Part shown: piece after piece, positions 1 through 10,263 of the stretch
Layout: each line of letters opens with the position of its first letter
Position numbering within the stretch: position 1 is the first letter of the stretch
NCBI GenBank assembly: GCA_022570795.1
Contig: JAKUDP010000006.1
Location: 1,302,001 to 1,366,000, forward strand
DNA: 64,000 bases
DNA from: Sphaerulina vaccinii
Lineage: Eukaryota; Ascomycota; Dothideomycetes; Mycosphaerellales; Mycosphaerellaceae
Reading direction: 5' to 3'
Notes under the pieces: model-generated
The model's input: only the letters and a program-made list of their open reading frames with translations
Database searches by the model: none
Told to the model about the DNA's origin: nothing
Program-made: the position numbers and the translations under genes

Positions 1-338
1 TCACAGCTCCTACTGCTCCTACTCCTCCCTCTAACTTCGACACTACGGCGCGCAACCTGAGCCAAGAATATACGCGACTGCATCGTACCTTCTCCAATTA
101 CACCAACACCGGCACGGCAAAGGACAGAGTTATACGCGTGTCGCTCTCGGACACTCACATGCCAGCCCTGGCACAACGGACGGCCTCCACCGCCTCACAT
201 TCCCGTGTGAGACGACAGCGACACCTACTTGCATCAGCCGGACAGCATAGCATATCGCAGCATAGCGCATCATATTGGCGCAACGCATGCGAACGCGACT
301 GACATTAGCTCAGCATTCAGACTACCGGCGGCAGTATC
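1..338. promoter_or_regulatory. 5' flank of the cyclin gene
   Basis: No convincing coding exon is seen. The stretch is pyrimidine- and CA-rich, as is common for fungal leaders, and probably holds the promoter and 5' UTR of the downstream cyclin gene. The gene to the left of the window is not visible. Confidence 0.3.
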
Positions 339-1985
339 ATGGGATCTCTCGTACTAGACGCTGTGAATTCGTTCTTCGGCCCACATCACGCGCATCCTCA
401 CGCATCGCCCAGCCATCCACAGCATACTTCATATCGAGAGACGCCCCGAACAGCATCTACTTCGAAGCGCAGCCGCTCGCAGTCAAATAGCGGCGCGGAC
501 CATATGTCCGAATCGGCGCAGAGAGCACCAAGCTCATCTGCAGCCCAGCAACAATCTAGCAGCAATGTTCGATCAGAAGAGCCACGAGCGGCGTCGCAGG
601 CGTCGTCGCAGCGGAGTGCGCCACAACCGCCGAGTCCTACCTTAGGAGCGAACACGGCTCCACCGCCAGAGGCCGATGAGTCTCGGACAGGTGCACAGAC
701 GGAGAGCATATCCACGACGTCCGGCAGCAGATCTTCGAGGCCGCGGAAGATCAAGGTGCGCGATCTGGAACACATCCAGAGTTTCGCTACCGAGAACATG
801 GGAGATTTTTCAGAACTACGTAGCAGGAGTCGGTCACGCTCACGAGCGGCAGAAGACAATGGGCCACAATATGAGATCAGTGAGATGAAGGTCGAGCACA
901 TTATAGAAATGGTCGCAGGCCTCCTCACCAAGATCACCACCACGAACGATAGACAGCATGAGCATCTACACCGAGCGCCGCCATCCATCAGTGAGGCTTC
1001 CCACCTGAACCAGCAGACTACGAGTGTGCTGGCTTTCCATGGCAAGAATGTGCCGAGCATAACCATCTTGAGCTACTTGAGCAGGATCAATAAGTATTGT
1101 CCCACTAGCTATGAGGTCTTTCTGAGCTTGCTGGTTTACTTCGATCGCATGACGGAGCGAGTGAACGCAGGCCCTATGCAGAGTCTGCGAGAAGCAAAAC
1201 AACAAGCGGTGGAGGCGAACGCAGCAGGGAGTCGAAGCTCCTCAGCAGAATCGCTTGATCCAGATTGCATGCAGGGAGTGACGGCTACGACTCCTAGCGT
1301 GACGCAACAAGCAACTCCTCCATACTCTGGCGGTATGGAGAGGCCACTAGAACGAGGCATTCCCGGCACACCTCACAGCCGGCCTAATCAGCCAGAAGGA
1401 GATTCGCCATCACTTCCTGCAGAGCCTTCAATGAGTGGAGGTGTGGATCCATACAACCTGTCACACTTCTTTGTGGTTGACAGCTTCAACATTCACCGAC
1501 TGGTCATTGCTGGAGTGACATGCGCCAGCAAGTTCTTCTCGGATATCTTTTACACAAATTCGAGATATGCAAAGGTGAGTCTCGAACCTTTTGCTTGCAT
1601 CCTTCTGACAGCTGCCCCTCCACACCAACCCAGACCTTGAACACGAGTCTGACATCATTTGTCTTTGCATCCACATGAAACGTGCATGAACCATATCTGT
1701 TGCCCAACTATGATCGAGAGTCGTGACTGACATTGGCTTTTCCAGGTCGGTGGTCTACCCCTGCCAGAGCTTAACCATCTCGAACTTCAATTCTTGCTCC
1801 TGAATGACTTTAGACTGAGCATTCCTGTGGAAGAGATTGAAGCATATGGGACTATGCTTGTGGAATTCTATGCGCGAGAAGTTGTGGCGCAACGAAGAGC
1901 TGCTGAAGCTGCCGCCAGCATGAATGAGAGGAGTTTGAGCGAAAGCTCCACTGAGAGCACTGCTACCGTCAGGGCTGTCGGATAG
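339..1985 (+). CDS. PHO80-like (Pho85-type) cyclin
   Basis: Two exons, 339-1574 and 1746-1985, separated by a GT-AG intron (1575-1745), give 491 residues in phase 0. The first ~190 residues are Ser/Gln/Pro-rich low complexity. The cyclin box follows: an AFHGKNVPSI segment, an ISYLxRINKY-like helix, a LLVYFDRM helix, then HRLVIAGVTCASKFFSD and, across the intron, GGLPLPELNHLE. This arrangement is that of fungal PHO80/PCL cyclins, which activate the kinase Pho85 in phosphate and cell-cycle control. The C-terminus is a short Ser-rich tail. The start is the first ATG of the open frame. The subgroup (Pho80, Pcl6/7 or Clg1-like) cannot be settled by eye, and the long N-terminal extension favours a Pcl7/Clg1-like regulator. 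Family assignment is firm; the specific partner is inference. Confidence 0.85.
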
Positions 1986-3021
1986 AATTCTGATACGCCT
2001 TCCTTCCCCGACCTACCACCTTCAAAGCTGGGAACTCCAACCAAGCATGTGGGAAGTCATACGCCGACTCAGAGAGATAGCGGATACACCGAATGGGTTC
2101 CGATTCCTCCTCAGCCTTGCTTCGAGGAGACTGGACGAATAAGTGACGAACGACATGATGGAGTTTTGAACATGATGGACACTTTACTGCGATTGCGATG
2201 AGCCACCTCTACCTTTCAACCACCTTATCCTCCGAATAGACCGAACAACGACACCAATTCTCGATTAGACCGACTTGCGACAGTGCGATAGACTTCAACT
2301 CCGAACCCCTTCACAATACTTCATTGATTGGTTTTGCAAGTATACCCAAGATTGAGCCGAGCGGAGCGGAGCATGTTTTTCTCTATTTTGACGTGGTGTG
2401 GCGGGCAGCATGTCTTTTCTTCTTTCAGCAAGCATCGAACACAACATACCTCTTGCTGCTTCGATCGATATATGGTAATGGGTCTGGGTTTCTTTGCAGC
2501 AGCATGGGATCATGACGTGACGCAGTCGAGAATATCGCTGTGCATGGATGCATAGATGGCGTTCTTGAGAGGCGTCGTTGAGGTGTTTCTTTTTTGAGTA
2601 ATACAATAGGAATGGTATGAGAGATGGGTGTGTGTTGCTTGAGTTGTTCCGAAGTCTTTACATCTTACTTGCACTTCCATCAGAGTCTAACACCGAAGAA
2701 GAACGTCGACTCTGGAACCAATTTGAACGGCACAGCTCGACGACCGGAAATCGATGTGGTAGGTCCATTGTTCACCAACCTTCGACGATGCTCCTGGAGA
2801 TGCAAATGCTCGGACTAGGTGTTATGGTGCAATGTTCTCTCATCTTATCGGACTGCGCGTAAGTCACGGGCACTAGAAGATGCAATGCTTCTGTTATGAA
2901 ACTGCACCGTGCACGATTGGGAGCCTTGGCATCGTGGCGATGCTGGAATCTCGCGTCGCGTCTCTCTTCTTTCTTTACTTTATCTTTCACATCACAACGA
3001 CAACCCTCATTGTGAGCCACC
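1986..3021. other. Intergenic region
   Basis: This holds the 3' flank of the cyclin gene and the upstream region of the next gene. Short open frames on both strands lack protein-like composition or splice partners. I see no repeat or RNA gene. Confidence 0.4.
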
Positions 3022-3822
3022 ATGCCTCGCATGCTAGACTCTGAGCAGACAGCCAGGCGCGAAGAAGCTGCAAAACGACAGGCTGCAACTGAGGAAGCCG
3101 CGCAAAACCCACGATCTCTCGACGTAGATTCAGCGACTATACAACGACGCAATGACATCGCTGCAAATCTACTGTCATTCTACGAGTTCCTGACAACCTT
3201 ACATCTACCTGCTCAGGCTCTGAAGAGTCCTCCTGACGAAGGATGGGCATTCGTCAACGCAGAGCGATTCGCGTGCTTGAACAAATCGGACGCGGTCATT
3301 GACCTCTACAAGCACATCCCGTACATATCGCGCAACGCTGATGCCGTGGACTCCTATCAGATCCATATCAACTGTATCTGCATAGATTACACTGGAGATC
3401 ATTTCAAGCGTGGTCCACTAATCTCACAAATTGAGCAAGAAGAGCCTCCCCACTTCTATGAACACATGGAGGGACAGCCCACATGGGACAGGTTGGCTGA
3501 GCCACAGCACATCGCTGTCCTCGCTGAACCGGCCTCGACTATTGGATACTACATACTCCTTGACACGCGCGACGGGAAAGTGGCACGCGTCTATCCCAGA
3601 GACTCTCATGATTCAGTGTCCACTTTTGAAGTTGATGATCTCAAGCAACTCCTCGACTACCTAAGGCAGAAGTACGAGAAGCTCCACGCGATACCACTGA
3701 GTTCGAGAGCCGTCGTGGCTGATACGAGGATCCACCTGCCAGACCGGGTCGTCGCCCGGATCAGGGAGGTGTACCAGAAGCACGGTGGCCTCGTTCTGAC
3801 TTCGAGAAGGATGCCTGCATGA
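3022..3822 (+). CDS. Conserved-looking fungal protein of unknown function, 3' end probably frameshifted
   Basis: A 266-residue frame starts at an ATG in good context (gccaccATG). The N-terminal ~45 residues are Lys/Glu/Ala-rich. The body has DLYKHIPYI, then a globular segment containing HIAVLAEPAS and IGYYILLDTR, resembling uncharacterised proteins common in plant-associated fungi; I cannot name a domain. No signal peptide or membrane segment is seen. The last residues after KHG do not look native. One base earlier, at 3786, another frame reads WPRSDFEKDACMKEV and runs 25 codons to a TGA at 3861-3863. A single lost base near 3785 would explain this. The true product is therefore probably about 12 residues longer, unless the shorter tail is used. 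Confidence 0.65.
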   Translation: MPRMLDSEQTARREEAAKRQAATEEAAQNPRSLDVDSATIQRRNDIAANLLSFYEFLTTLHLPAQALKSPPDEGWAFVNAERFACLNKSDAVIDLYKHIPYISRNADAVDSYQIHINCICIDYTGDHFKRGPLISQIEQEEPPHFYEHMEGQPTWDRLAEPQHIAVLAEPASTIGYYILLDTRDGKVARVYPRDSHDSVSTFEVDDLKQLLDYLRQKYEKLHAIPLSSRAVVADTRIHLPDRVVARIREVYQKHGGLVLTSRRMPA

Positions 3823-3863
3823 AGGAGGTCCGTGAGACTGAGGAAGAGTACATGCGCAAATGA

Positions 3864-4704
3864 GTGCTTGGTACGCTGTATAGAGTCAAGGGCAGCATAG
3901 ACGCGCTTCACCGACGGTGCGCGAGCGGGCGGAGGCTTTGCAACATTGATCATGCAGGGTCCATCCTTCGTGTCTGCGCTTTTGCGGCGACGTAAACTCT
4001 CTCAAGCGCCCTCGAACCAGCGACGTCGACGCTCATGCAAGAATATGATAGCATCGGCGGCAAACAATAACTGCAGGTCTGCGTTTCAACAAGCGCTCCA
4101 GGTGTTGGTTGTTAGATTCTCGCATGTCGATACCCACCATGCTTCATGCTATACGGCGCAGCACACTGGCCGTGCCAGCTCGCGCCAAGCATCTCTGGTC
4201 TCGAAGACAAGACAAGATGGCATACTGTGTCTATACAGTATGGTTCATCGAAGTAATGATCTCTTGAACAGGTGCACATCATGAACTCTTCGGTGAAGTA
4301 CAGACCATCGCTGCGTGGGCCACCATCACTCGATCTTGTTGTATTTCAGCAAATCTGCAGCTGCAAGCGCCTCAAGATAGCTCTGGTACTATTTCCTGCA
4401 TCTATGCGGCGTAGACATGCTATTCTGGTCCGGTCCCTCGACAGAGGACTCCTTCTTCGAGCACTCCGGCGGCATTGTCTCTTCGTCCCGTCGCCTGACT
4501 GGCTGCACTCCAAGGATCACCAACAAGACAATCCAGATATGGCGTTGTGTGTGCGCTTTCACAAGATGCTGCCAGCATGCCGCAAGTCGACAATGGCATC
4601 TACCTCCCGTCTGGCAGAAGTACATAAGGGCCTGCAACTGGCATCCAACTGCTTCATCGAGATATCATTGTTCCAGACTCCAATTGAGACAGCTGCTGTA
4701 CTAC
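3864..4704. other. Intergenic region
   Basis: Several open frames overlap here, but all have shadow-like composition (Cys/Ser/His-rich) without motifs or splice continuity. The right end is presumably the promoter of the secreted-protein gene at 4705. Confidence 0.35.
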
Positions 4705-4946
4705 ATGCCGGTCATGTACAACTTACCTTTCCTCGCTCTTATGGGCTACACCTTGGCCACGCCTCTTCTGAACGACATCATCACGGCACATCCTGGCAAC
4801 CTGATCCCTCGGTCCAGCCCTCTACCGAATCTTCCTACCCTTGGTCCAGCGTCATGTAAGGTGTGCGTTTGTTCAACATCACTCGTCGAAACTGACAGAA
4901 TCACTAGACTGTACACAAACGTTGTCAGATGGGAGAGAACTCCAAG

Positions 4947-5096
4947 GTAAGCAGTAGTAGGCCAAAGACATCCCCAATTCCCGATGTCTCACTGAGCTTG
5001 AGCCTACCAAGGCGACAAGCTCAAAGACAGGGCCCGATGAGACACAATCGCCCTTCTCAGAGACACATGCTTACCTTCTACCTACCACTTTTGCAG
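4947..5096 (+). mobile_element. Introner-like element copy A (intron)
   Basis: A 150-nt phase-0 GT-AG intron in the secreted NucA/NucB-like gene. It shares ordered blocks with introns at 5919 and 55044: AGTAGG near the donor, TGTCTCAC, AAGCTCAAAGACAG, TGAGACA, a CAGAGA block, and a CTTCTACCTAC tract just before the acceptor. TGTCTCA (4985-4991) and TGAGACA (5038-5044) form an outer stem; inside, TGAGCTTG pairs perfectly with CAAGCTCA. It is the most diverged of the three copies. Sequence-similar introns in unrelated genes are the defining feature of introner-like elements. Confidence 0.85.
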
Positions 5097-5918
5097 GCTG
5101 CTCAGGTTGCCGCTTACACTTTCGAAAGTAGTGAAGCTGCCGCTCAGGGATACAACGCATGGTTGCAGGATCCATCAAGCGCTTCTATGGACTCGTCCAA
5201 CTGAGTCCTAGACAAGGCCTGTGGGAATAAGTATACGCCTCCTGAGGGCGAGAAGATATTCGGAGCTTTCAACATGGCCTCGAGCTCCGTTGGTATCGGA
5301 AGTCTATGGAAAGGAGCACCAAAAGCCTGGCCGCCACCTTTCGCGATGGGCAGTGGCTCTACTGACGACATGCTTGACTATCTTGCCGACCTGGGCGGCA
5401 GACCAAGACCAAAAGGAGGCAAACCTGATGGAGGTGCCCCCAAGGACAGCCCTCCTAAGGACAGCCAGCCCAAGACTGACTCGCCCAAGACCGACCCTGC
5501 GAAGACCACTGACGCACTCAAGACCTCTGACGCACCCAAGACCTCTGAACCTTCTAACACCGCCCCGAAGTCATGTACAAAGAGGAACAGCAAGCACGCG
5601 CCTGGCAACGGCAGTGGTAAGACGGCTCCATCGAAACGAACTGAGTGAATGGTGCTGACACACTTTAGGTGATGAGTGCGACGACAAGATCACAGTGACT
5701 CAAGTCGTGCGATCTGAGATCTATAAGGAGGCGAAACAACCTGATGCGGCTCTTTGTGACTGGAATGCTTGGCCTCTGGCCGGTGCCCACTATTACTCCG
5801 CGATATACGCCGATCCAAGCAATAAGGGAAAGTTCCAGTTCACTTGCGAAGACAACAATGACAGGGTTGATCAAACCTATACAAAAGATTGGTACAAAGC
5901 GCATAATAGCGTTTGGAG

Positions 5919-6069
5919 GTCAGTGAAAGCAGTAGATAGAAGGCATGCGCTCGCTTCAGTGTCTCACCAAGCTCTTACTCACACGGGTGCTGAGCTTGAG
6001 GACAGACATTGATTGAGACAGCCTGCTTTTCCAGAGATCTTTGCTAACCCTTCTACCTACTACTTTTAG
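5919..6069 (+). mobile_element. Introner-like element copy B (intron)
   Basis: A 151-nt phase-2 intron in the same gene as copy A. It shares AGAAGGCATGCGCT, AGTGTCTCAC and the acceptor block TGCTAACCCTTCTACCTACT with copy C 49 kb away. The outer stem is TGTCTCA (5960-5966) with TGAGACA (6014-6020), and the inner stem is AAGCTC/GAGCTT. The branch site TGCTAAC is canonical. The gene frame is continuous across it. Confidence 0.9.
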
Positions 6070-7380
6070 ATCATTCAAAGAGGCAACTTACACGTTTCAA
6101 GGCAAGGCATACAAGAATGCAGGAAAGACTTTGTCATGCGATGCCGATGAGTGGCCACCAGCATACTTCGTCCCCAGAGCGGAAGAGGGACAACCGCAAT
6201 GGGGTCAGAGAATCAGATATATTCCCAAGGAGGAGAACGCCGGAGTCGCAAGCCTGTGGGATAACTTTTGCGCCAAACACGACGGCGGCGAAGGCAATGG
6301 TCAACGAGTAAGGCTACCTAAGACCGACCCCGATGACGACAAGCCCTTAGAAGACATGAACAGCTACAGCACAGTTCAGCTCAATACGAAGCTATTGAAG
6401 GATGGAAAGCTGCCAAAGTCAAGGACCGTAGATGGAGGCAAAGGCACAGTGACGGAGATCTACGACGTTCTGACCTATACACGAGCTGTGTTCGAGATGA
6501 AATTCAATTGGGGTGCAAAACCTCCATCAAAGGAGAACAACTGGTTTCACAAAGAGAATCCTTGTTGGCCACAAGACATCGCTCCCAACGATCCGGGTTT
6601 CTTGCTCCTACCGAACGATCCCTGGTACAACGATAATGTTATGGCAAAGAATACCTTGGCGTCGTATGCGAATGTCCCTAGCAGATCAAGATTCGACGAA
6701 GCGAATGCAGCTCGCGCGAAAAGACTGGGAGGTAAGTTCAAGATAGCGGACACCGATATGCCTGCTGCAGATGAACCGCCTGCCAAAGCACCCAAGCTCA
6801 ACCCACCATCAACGCGCATTCGAAAGCGGTTGGAGCTTGTCGACAATCATCTTATCCTCCGAGACGAGTTCAATGCCACACGGCCTTTGACAGATGAGGA
6901 GATGAAGCACAATGTTGAAGTCGTGGACTGCGCAGATCGATATTGTTCTCGAGAACGACTGGAAAGTCCAGATCAGGAAGACACTGTGTTCATACCTGGC
7001 GTGGCTCTACCATCAACTCCGGCTGCCAACACGGCCGTACCGACTCCAGTGACTGGTATCAGGCCCCTCGAGCATGCCAAGCGCAGTTCGCTGTTTGGTC
7101 ACATTCCAATGATCACAGCTATGACCCAAGTGGTCTCATGATCGATGGCTGGGGAGCGACTACGACTACGAGATGTCATGACCATATGAATTTACGATTG
7201 TATCAGACTGGCCACGACTCCACTGCAACAACGAGATTACGACAAAACAAAAGCTTCTTCTGTATGTAAAAAGTACTTGTTACGACGAATACATTGATCT
7301 CCTCCATCATTCTTTTCGTGCAAAACAAAGTCTGCCATTATCATAAACTCACCACCTTCTTCCAATTCCAACTCCAACCC

Positions 7381-8187
7381 TTACAACATACTCCTATACC
7401 TCCCATCCTCACTCTTCACTTCCACACCAAGATGTTCCAACACTTTCCCCACACTATCAACTCCCCAGAAACTTTCCTTCTCGCCCTTCTCATTGATTGC
7501 AACATACCAAGGCAAACCAAAAGCTCCAGCTTGGAAAGCCTCATCGCTATTCTTTCGAAGAGTAGTCTTCGCCTCTTCACTCTTGATACCTTCAAGAATA
7601 GCCTTCACCTCACTCTCGCTGAACGTAGTCTTCAACGCTTCCCCTATGATTTTGATATCATTAATCGGCGACTTCCCCTCTTCCCAAAACGCTTTGAAGA
7701 GAGCATCACAAGCTTTTATCAGAGTGGCCTGGTCCTTCTGATCGTATATATAACACAGTGCCCTCTGAGTATTTGTCGTCGGCTGTGGAAAAGGCTGTGG
7801 AGGTTTGGCTACCATTGGGATTTTCAAAGCTTTGGCTGTTCGGACACGTTCGATTTCAATCCAATCTTTCTTGTTTGTGATACTGATTGGTGTGGTGTTT
7901 TTTGCTGCGGCCATTACTCCGCCGAGGAGGATTGGGATGTAGGTTATTTCTACATTGGATTGCGTGAACGCTGGGGAGTTCTGTGGGAGGTAGGGTTAGC
8001 TATACGTCTCATCATGTCAAGAGGCAGTATCAATGTGCTGCGTTGCGAGTACCAGACACAGCAGCTTGGTAGACGTGAGGTCTGATGAAGCACGCCATAA
8101 AGAGAGCTTACATACCCTTGTCAACCAATAGGCCATATACCCGAATGGGCTGATGATGTCAACGTAAAGTGTCAGTTTCTTCGCCAT
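7381..8187 (-). CDS. Kappa-class GST / DsbA-like thioredoxin-fold oxidoreductase
   Basis: Two exons on the minus strand, 8187-8116 and 7980-7381, give 223 residues. The intron (8115-7981) has a GTATGT donor and a GCTAACCC branch. The start MAKKLTLYVDIISPFGYMAY carries the family's N-terminal strand and the active-site SPFG (Ser where DsbA has CxxC). Exon 2 has IPILLGGVM, then helical KACDALFKAFWEEG and the cis-Pro region GAFGLPWYV. Length matches kappa GSTs and 2-hydroxychromene-2-carboxylate isomerases, which conjugate or isomerise using glutathione, often in mitochondria or peroxisomes. Substrate and location are not shown by the sequence. Coding-strand composition drifts from C-rich at the 5' end to G-rich at the 3' end. 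Confidence 0.85.
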
Positions 8188-8428
8188 GTTTACTGCTGCT
8201 TGAATATGTGTCTCTGAGCTATTATATTGTGTTGAGCATGAAGCATTTCGTCTTGAAGTGCTTTGGTTTCCATATGACGCGCCTGAGCCGAGGTCTACGA
8301 ACAAGGGTCTTCAGCTTCCTGTTCCGGTTCGGGACTAGGCTGCGGCTTGCGAAAGTTAGTCTGTGCGTTGAGTGAATGGAGCACAATAGTGGATTCGTGC
8401 AGCATAGTCTCCATATCGATAGCCTACT

Positions 8429-9106
8429 TCAAGCACGTCTCCCATCACTCTGAACACTCTTATACTCTTCCAGTATCCTTCCCAAGTAGTTTGCACTCAA
8501 CGTCTCTCCAGTGGGCTCATGCCCGTCCTGCATGTATCTTGCTGCAAGACTCTCCAGTGCTTTCTCCTTCGAATCGTCCCAATCAGCCATGTTCGCAACT
8601 TCAGCTTTCACAATGTTGAGGTTGTTGCAGAACAGCAGGATCTCGAACGTGCACGTCATCTGCAGTCTTGGATGCCTGATAGCAGACCCCTCCAACCACC
8701 TCAACTGTCTCCACAGCGCCTTTTCCATCTTTCCATCGCGCTGATAGACATCGTCATGACCCGCAGCAGTGAGGCCGGCAGTAACCTTCCGGAGTGATGC
8801 GCAATTGGCATTGCCTATGGCAGATGCGAAACACTTTAGAGGAGTAATAATATCGACGTCGCTTGATGGTCTGACGTTGAAGGTGTTGGCCGAATAGAGG
8901 ACATGTGAACATTCCTTGTTGGCTTGACGACAGACGGCTAGGAGTGAGAGATCCAGGCGGCGGTAGCGTTTCTCGACTTTGCCATCGCTCACTGTGATGC
9001 ATATTGGAGTGGGTTGATTGAGGACTAATCCGTATTGAATGAGGACCAATTCGTAGATGCGCATGCGCAATTCTGCTGAGAGCTGACCGAGGCGGGAATT
9101 GTCCAT
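8429..9106 (-). CDS. 2EXR-type F-box-like protein, tandem paralogue 1
   Basis: A single 225-residue exon starting MDNSRLGQLSAELRMRIYEL. The LSAELRxRIYE helix followed ~40 residues later by LLAVCRQANKECSHVLYSAN is the pattern of the fungal 2EXR / F-box-like family, whose biochemical role is mostly unknown. The neighbour at 9264-9992 is a paralogue with the same opening and layout, including KALWRQLRWLE matching KVWRQMRYLE, so this is a tandem duplication. No signal peptide or membrane segment is seen. Confidence 0.7.
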   Translation of the reverse strand: MDNSRLGQLSAELRMRIYELVLIQYGLVLNQPTPICITVSDGKVEKRYRRLDLSLLAVCRQANKECSHVLYSANTFNVRPSSDVDIITPLKCFASAIGNANCASLRKVTAGLTAAGHDDVYQRDGKMEKALWRQLRWLEGSAIRHPRLQMTCTFEILLFCNNLNIVKAEVANMADWDDSKEKALESLAARYMQDGHEPTGETLSANYLGRILEEYKSVQSDGRRA

Positions 9107-9263
9107 AGTCTGGCGTGCGATAGTTCGGTGCTTGTGGAGATGTTATGCTGCGGTACAAGTGCTGCCTAGTGTATCGAAGGCAGCAGTACTATGATCGCAG
9201 GATCCTGCTGATCCTTCCCAGCGTTCGTCTCGAGGCAGATTCAGAAGCCGAAGTGCATAATCA

Positions 9264-9992
9264 TCAATTCTCCTCTCGAATGCTCTTGTACTCGTCGAGA
9301 CCCTTGATCGTATACCTCGCGACCGTGATCTCGCCTGTAGCATCATGACCGAGCCGCATCCTTGGTGCTCGATAACCCTGTGCCATCCATGGCGCTACAG
9401 TTCCACGAGCCATCGCTTTCGATTGTTGCCACTTACTCATGTCCATATCATTGACTGCGCGATCGTACGGGCGCGACTTGTACCAAACCGTAAGTCGAAC
9501 TCCACACTTGAGTAGCAGCTGCGGATGCGCAATCGCAAACTCCTCCAGATATCTCATCTGCCTCCAGACCTTCTTCTCTGGGTGCCCCTCTTCGCCGTCG
9601 TACCTCTCTCCGCTGTGAGTCGCAGCGGATATGGAGACCGTCACTGTCCGAAGCGAGTCTGTATTCAGCTTACCGATGAGAAAACTGAAGACTCCCAGAA
9701 TGTACGGCGCATGCCATTCCTCCTGGCTGAACGCCGGCTGACTGAAGCAGAAGCTGTTGCTAGAGTAGAAGAGATGCGAGCACTCTTTTCGAGTCTGACG
9801 ACAGACGAGCAGGAGAGAGAGAAGACCTCGCTGCTGCATTGGATAGTCGACCCGCGTAATTTCGTTCTTGTACGTATCGTGTATGTTGTATTTGTGGTAT
9901 CTGATGGATATCGGCTCGTCCTGGATCAGGACCTTTTCGTAGATGCGAATGCGTAGCTCTGCTGCGAGCTGACCGAGGCGAGACTTCTCCAT
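9264..9992 (-). CDS. 2EXR-type F-box-like protein, tandem paralogue 2
   Basis: A 242-residue frame beginning MEKSRLGQLAAELRIRIYEK. The open frame extends further upstream, but this ATG matches the start of the neighbouring paralogue. LLVCRQTRKECSHLFYSSNS is the second conserved block. The C-terminal ~60 residues (DEYKSIREEN at the end) align by eye with EEYKSV at the end of paralogue 1. Upstream it runs tail-first into the 3' end of the Sad1 gene, only ~270 bp away. Function unknown; regulation cannot be inferred. Confidence 0.68.
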   Translation of the reverse strand: MEKSRLGQLAAELRIRIYEKVLIQDEPISIRYHKYNIHDTYKNEITRVDYPMQQRGLLSLLLVCRQTRKECSHLFYSSNSFCFSQPAFSQEEWHAPYILGVFSFLIGKLNTDSLRTVTVSISAATHSGERYDGEEGHPEKKVWRQMRYLEEFAIAHPQLLLKCGVRLTVWYKSRPYDRAVNDMDMSKWQQSKAMARGTVAPWMAQGYRAPRMRLGHDATGEITVARYTIKGLDEYKSIREEN

Positions 9993-10263
9993 ACCTTGCT
10001 GGTGACCTGAGTGGAAGCTGTTATCGATGGAATGGTGGAGTTCGTGGGTGGACAGACTGAGAGCCTCTGAGCTGTGTTGATATGTGCATGTTACTGGGAT
10101 GCTCTTCGTATCGGTTTGCTCAGTCTTTGTACTTCTGAGGTAGCGCCTTTCGGGCCTGCTGCTGCCTATCTTTGAAACCCTTGAGCGAGGGTGGGGCCGC
10201 GAGAATGTCTTGCTTTTCGTGATAAGTACATATTTGTACAGCAGCCTGCTCTTCACGAGCTCG

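Larger units (their letters stand above)
4705..7141 (+). pseudogene. Secreted NucA/NucB-like (chitinase C-terminal-type) protein with in-frame TGA
   Basis: Five exons are inferred: 4705-4860, 4908-4946, 5097-5616, 5669-5918 and 6070-7141, all frame-compatible (679 codons). Exon 1 encodes a signal peptide (FLALMGYTLA); a second ATG lies at 4714. Residues ~160-225 are a Pro/Lys/Asp/Thr-rich linker with repeated PKDS/PKTD units. The conserved part has LSCDADEWPPA, then IRYIPKEENAGVASLW, resembling the CDEYP...EN..G..L pattern of the NucA/NucB-type region found at the C-terminus of fungal chitinase-like proteins. The nuclease or cell-wall role is inference, and no GH18 domain is present. Introns 2 and 4 are introner copies. 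A TGA at 5202-5204 interrupts exon 3 with coding sense on both sides; a G-to-A change from TGG would explain it. It may be a pseudogene, a sequence error, or a gene re-starting at the ATG at 5274. Confidence 0.6.

Noticed and set aside
398..1066. 222-codon minus-strand frame
   Set aside because: It is antisense to the cyclin exon and has Cys/Ser/Leu-rich shadow composition.
4272..4859. 195-codon plus-strand frame overlapping the start of the secreted gene
   Set aside because: Another frame here encodes a clear signal peptide with splice continuity; this one has no motif.
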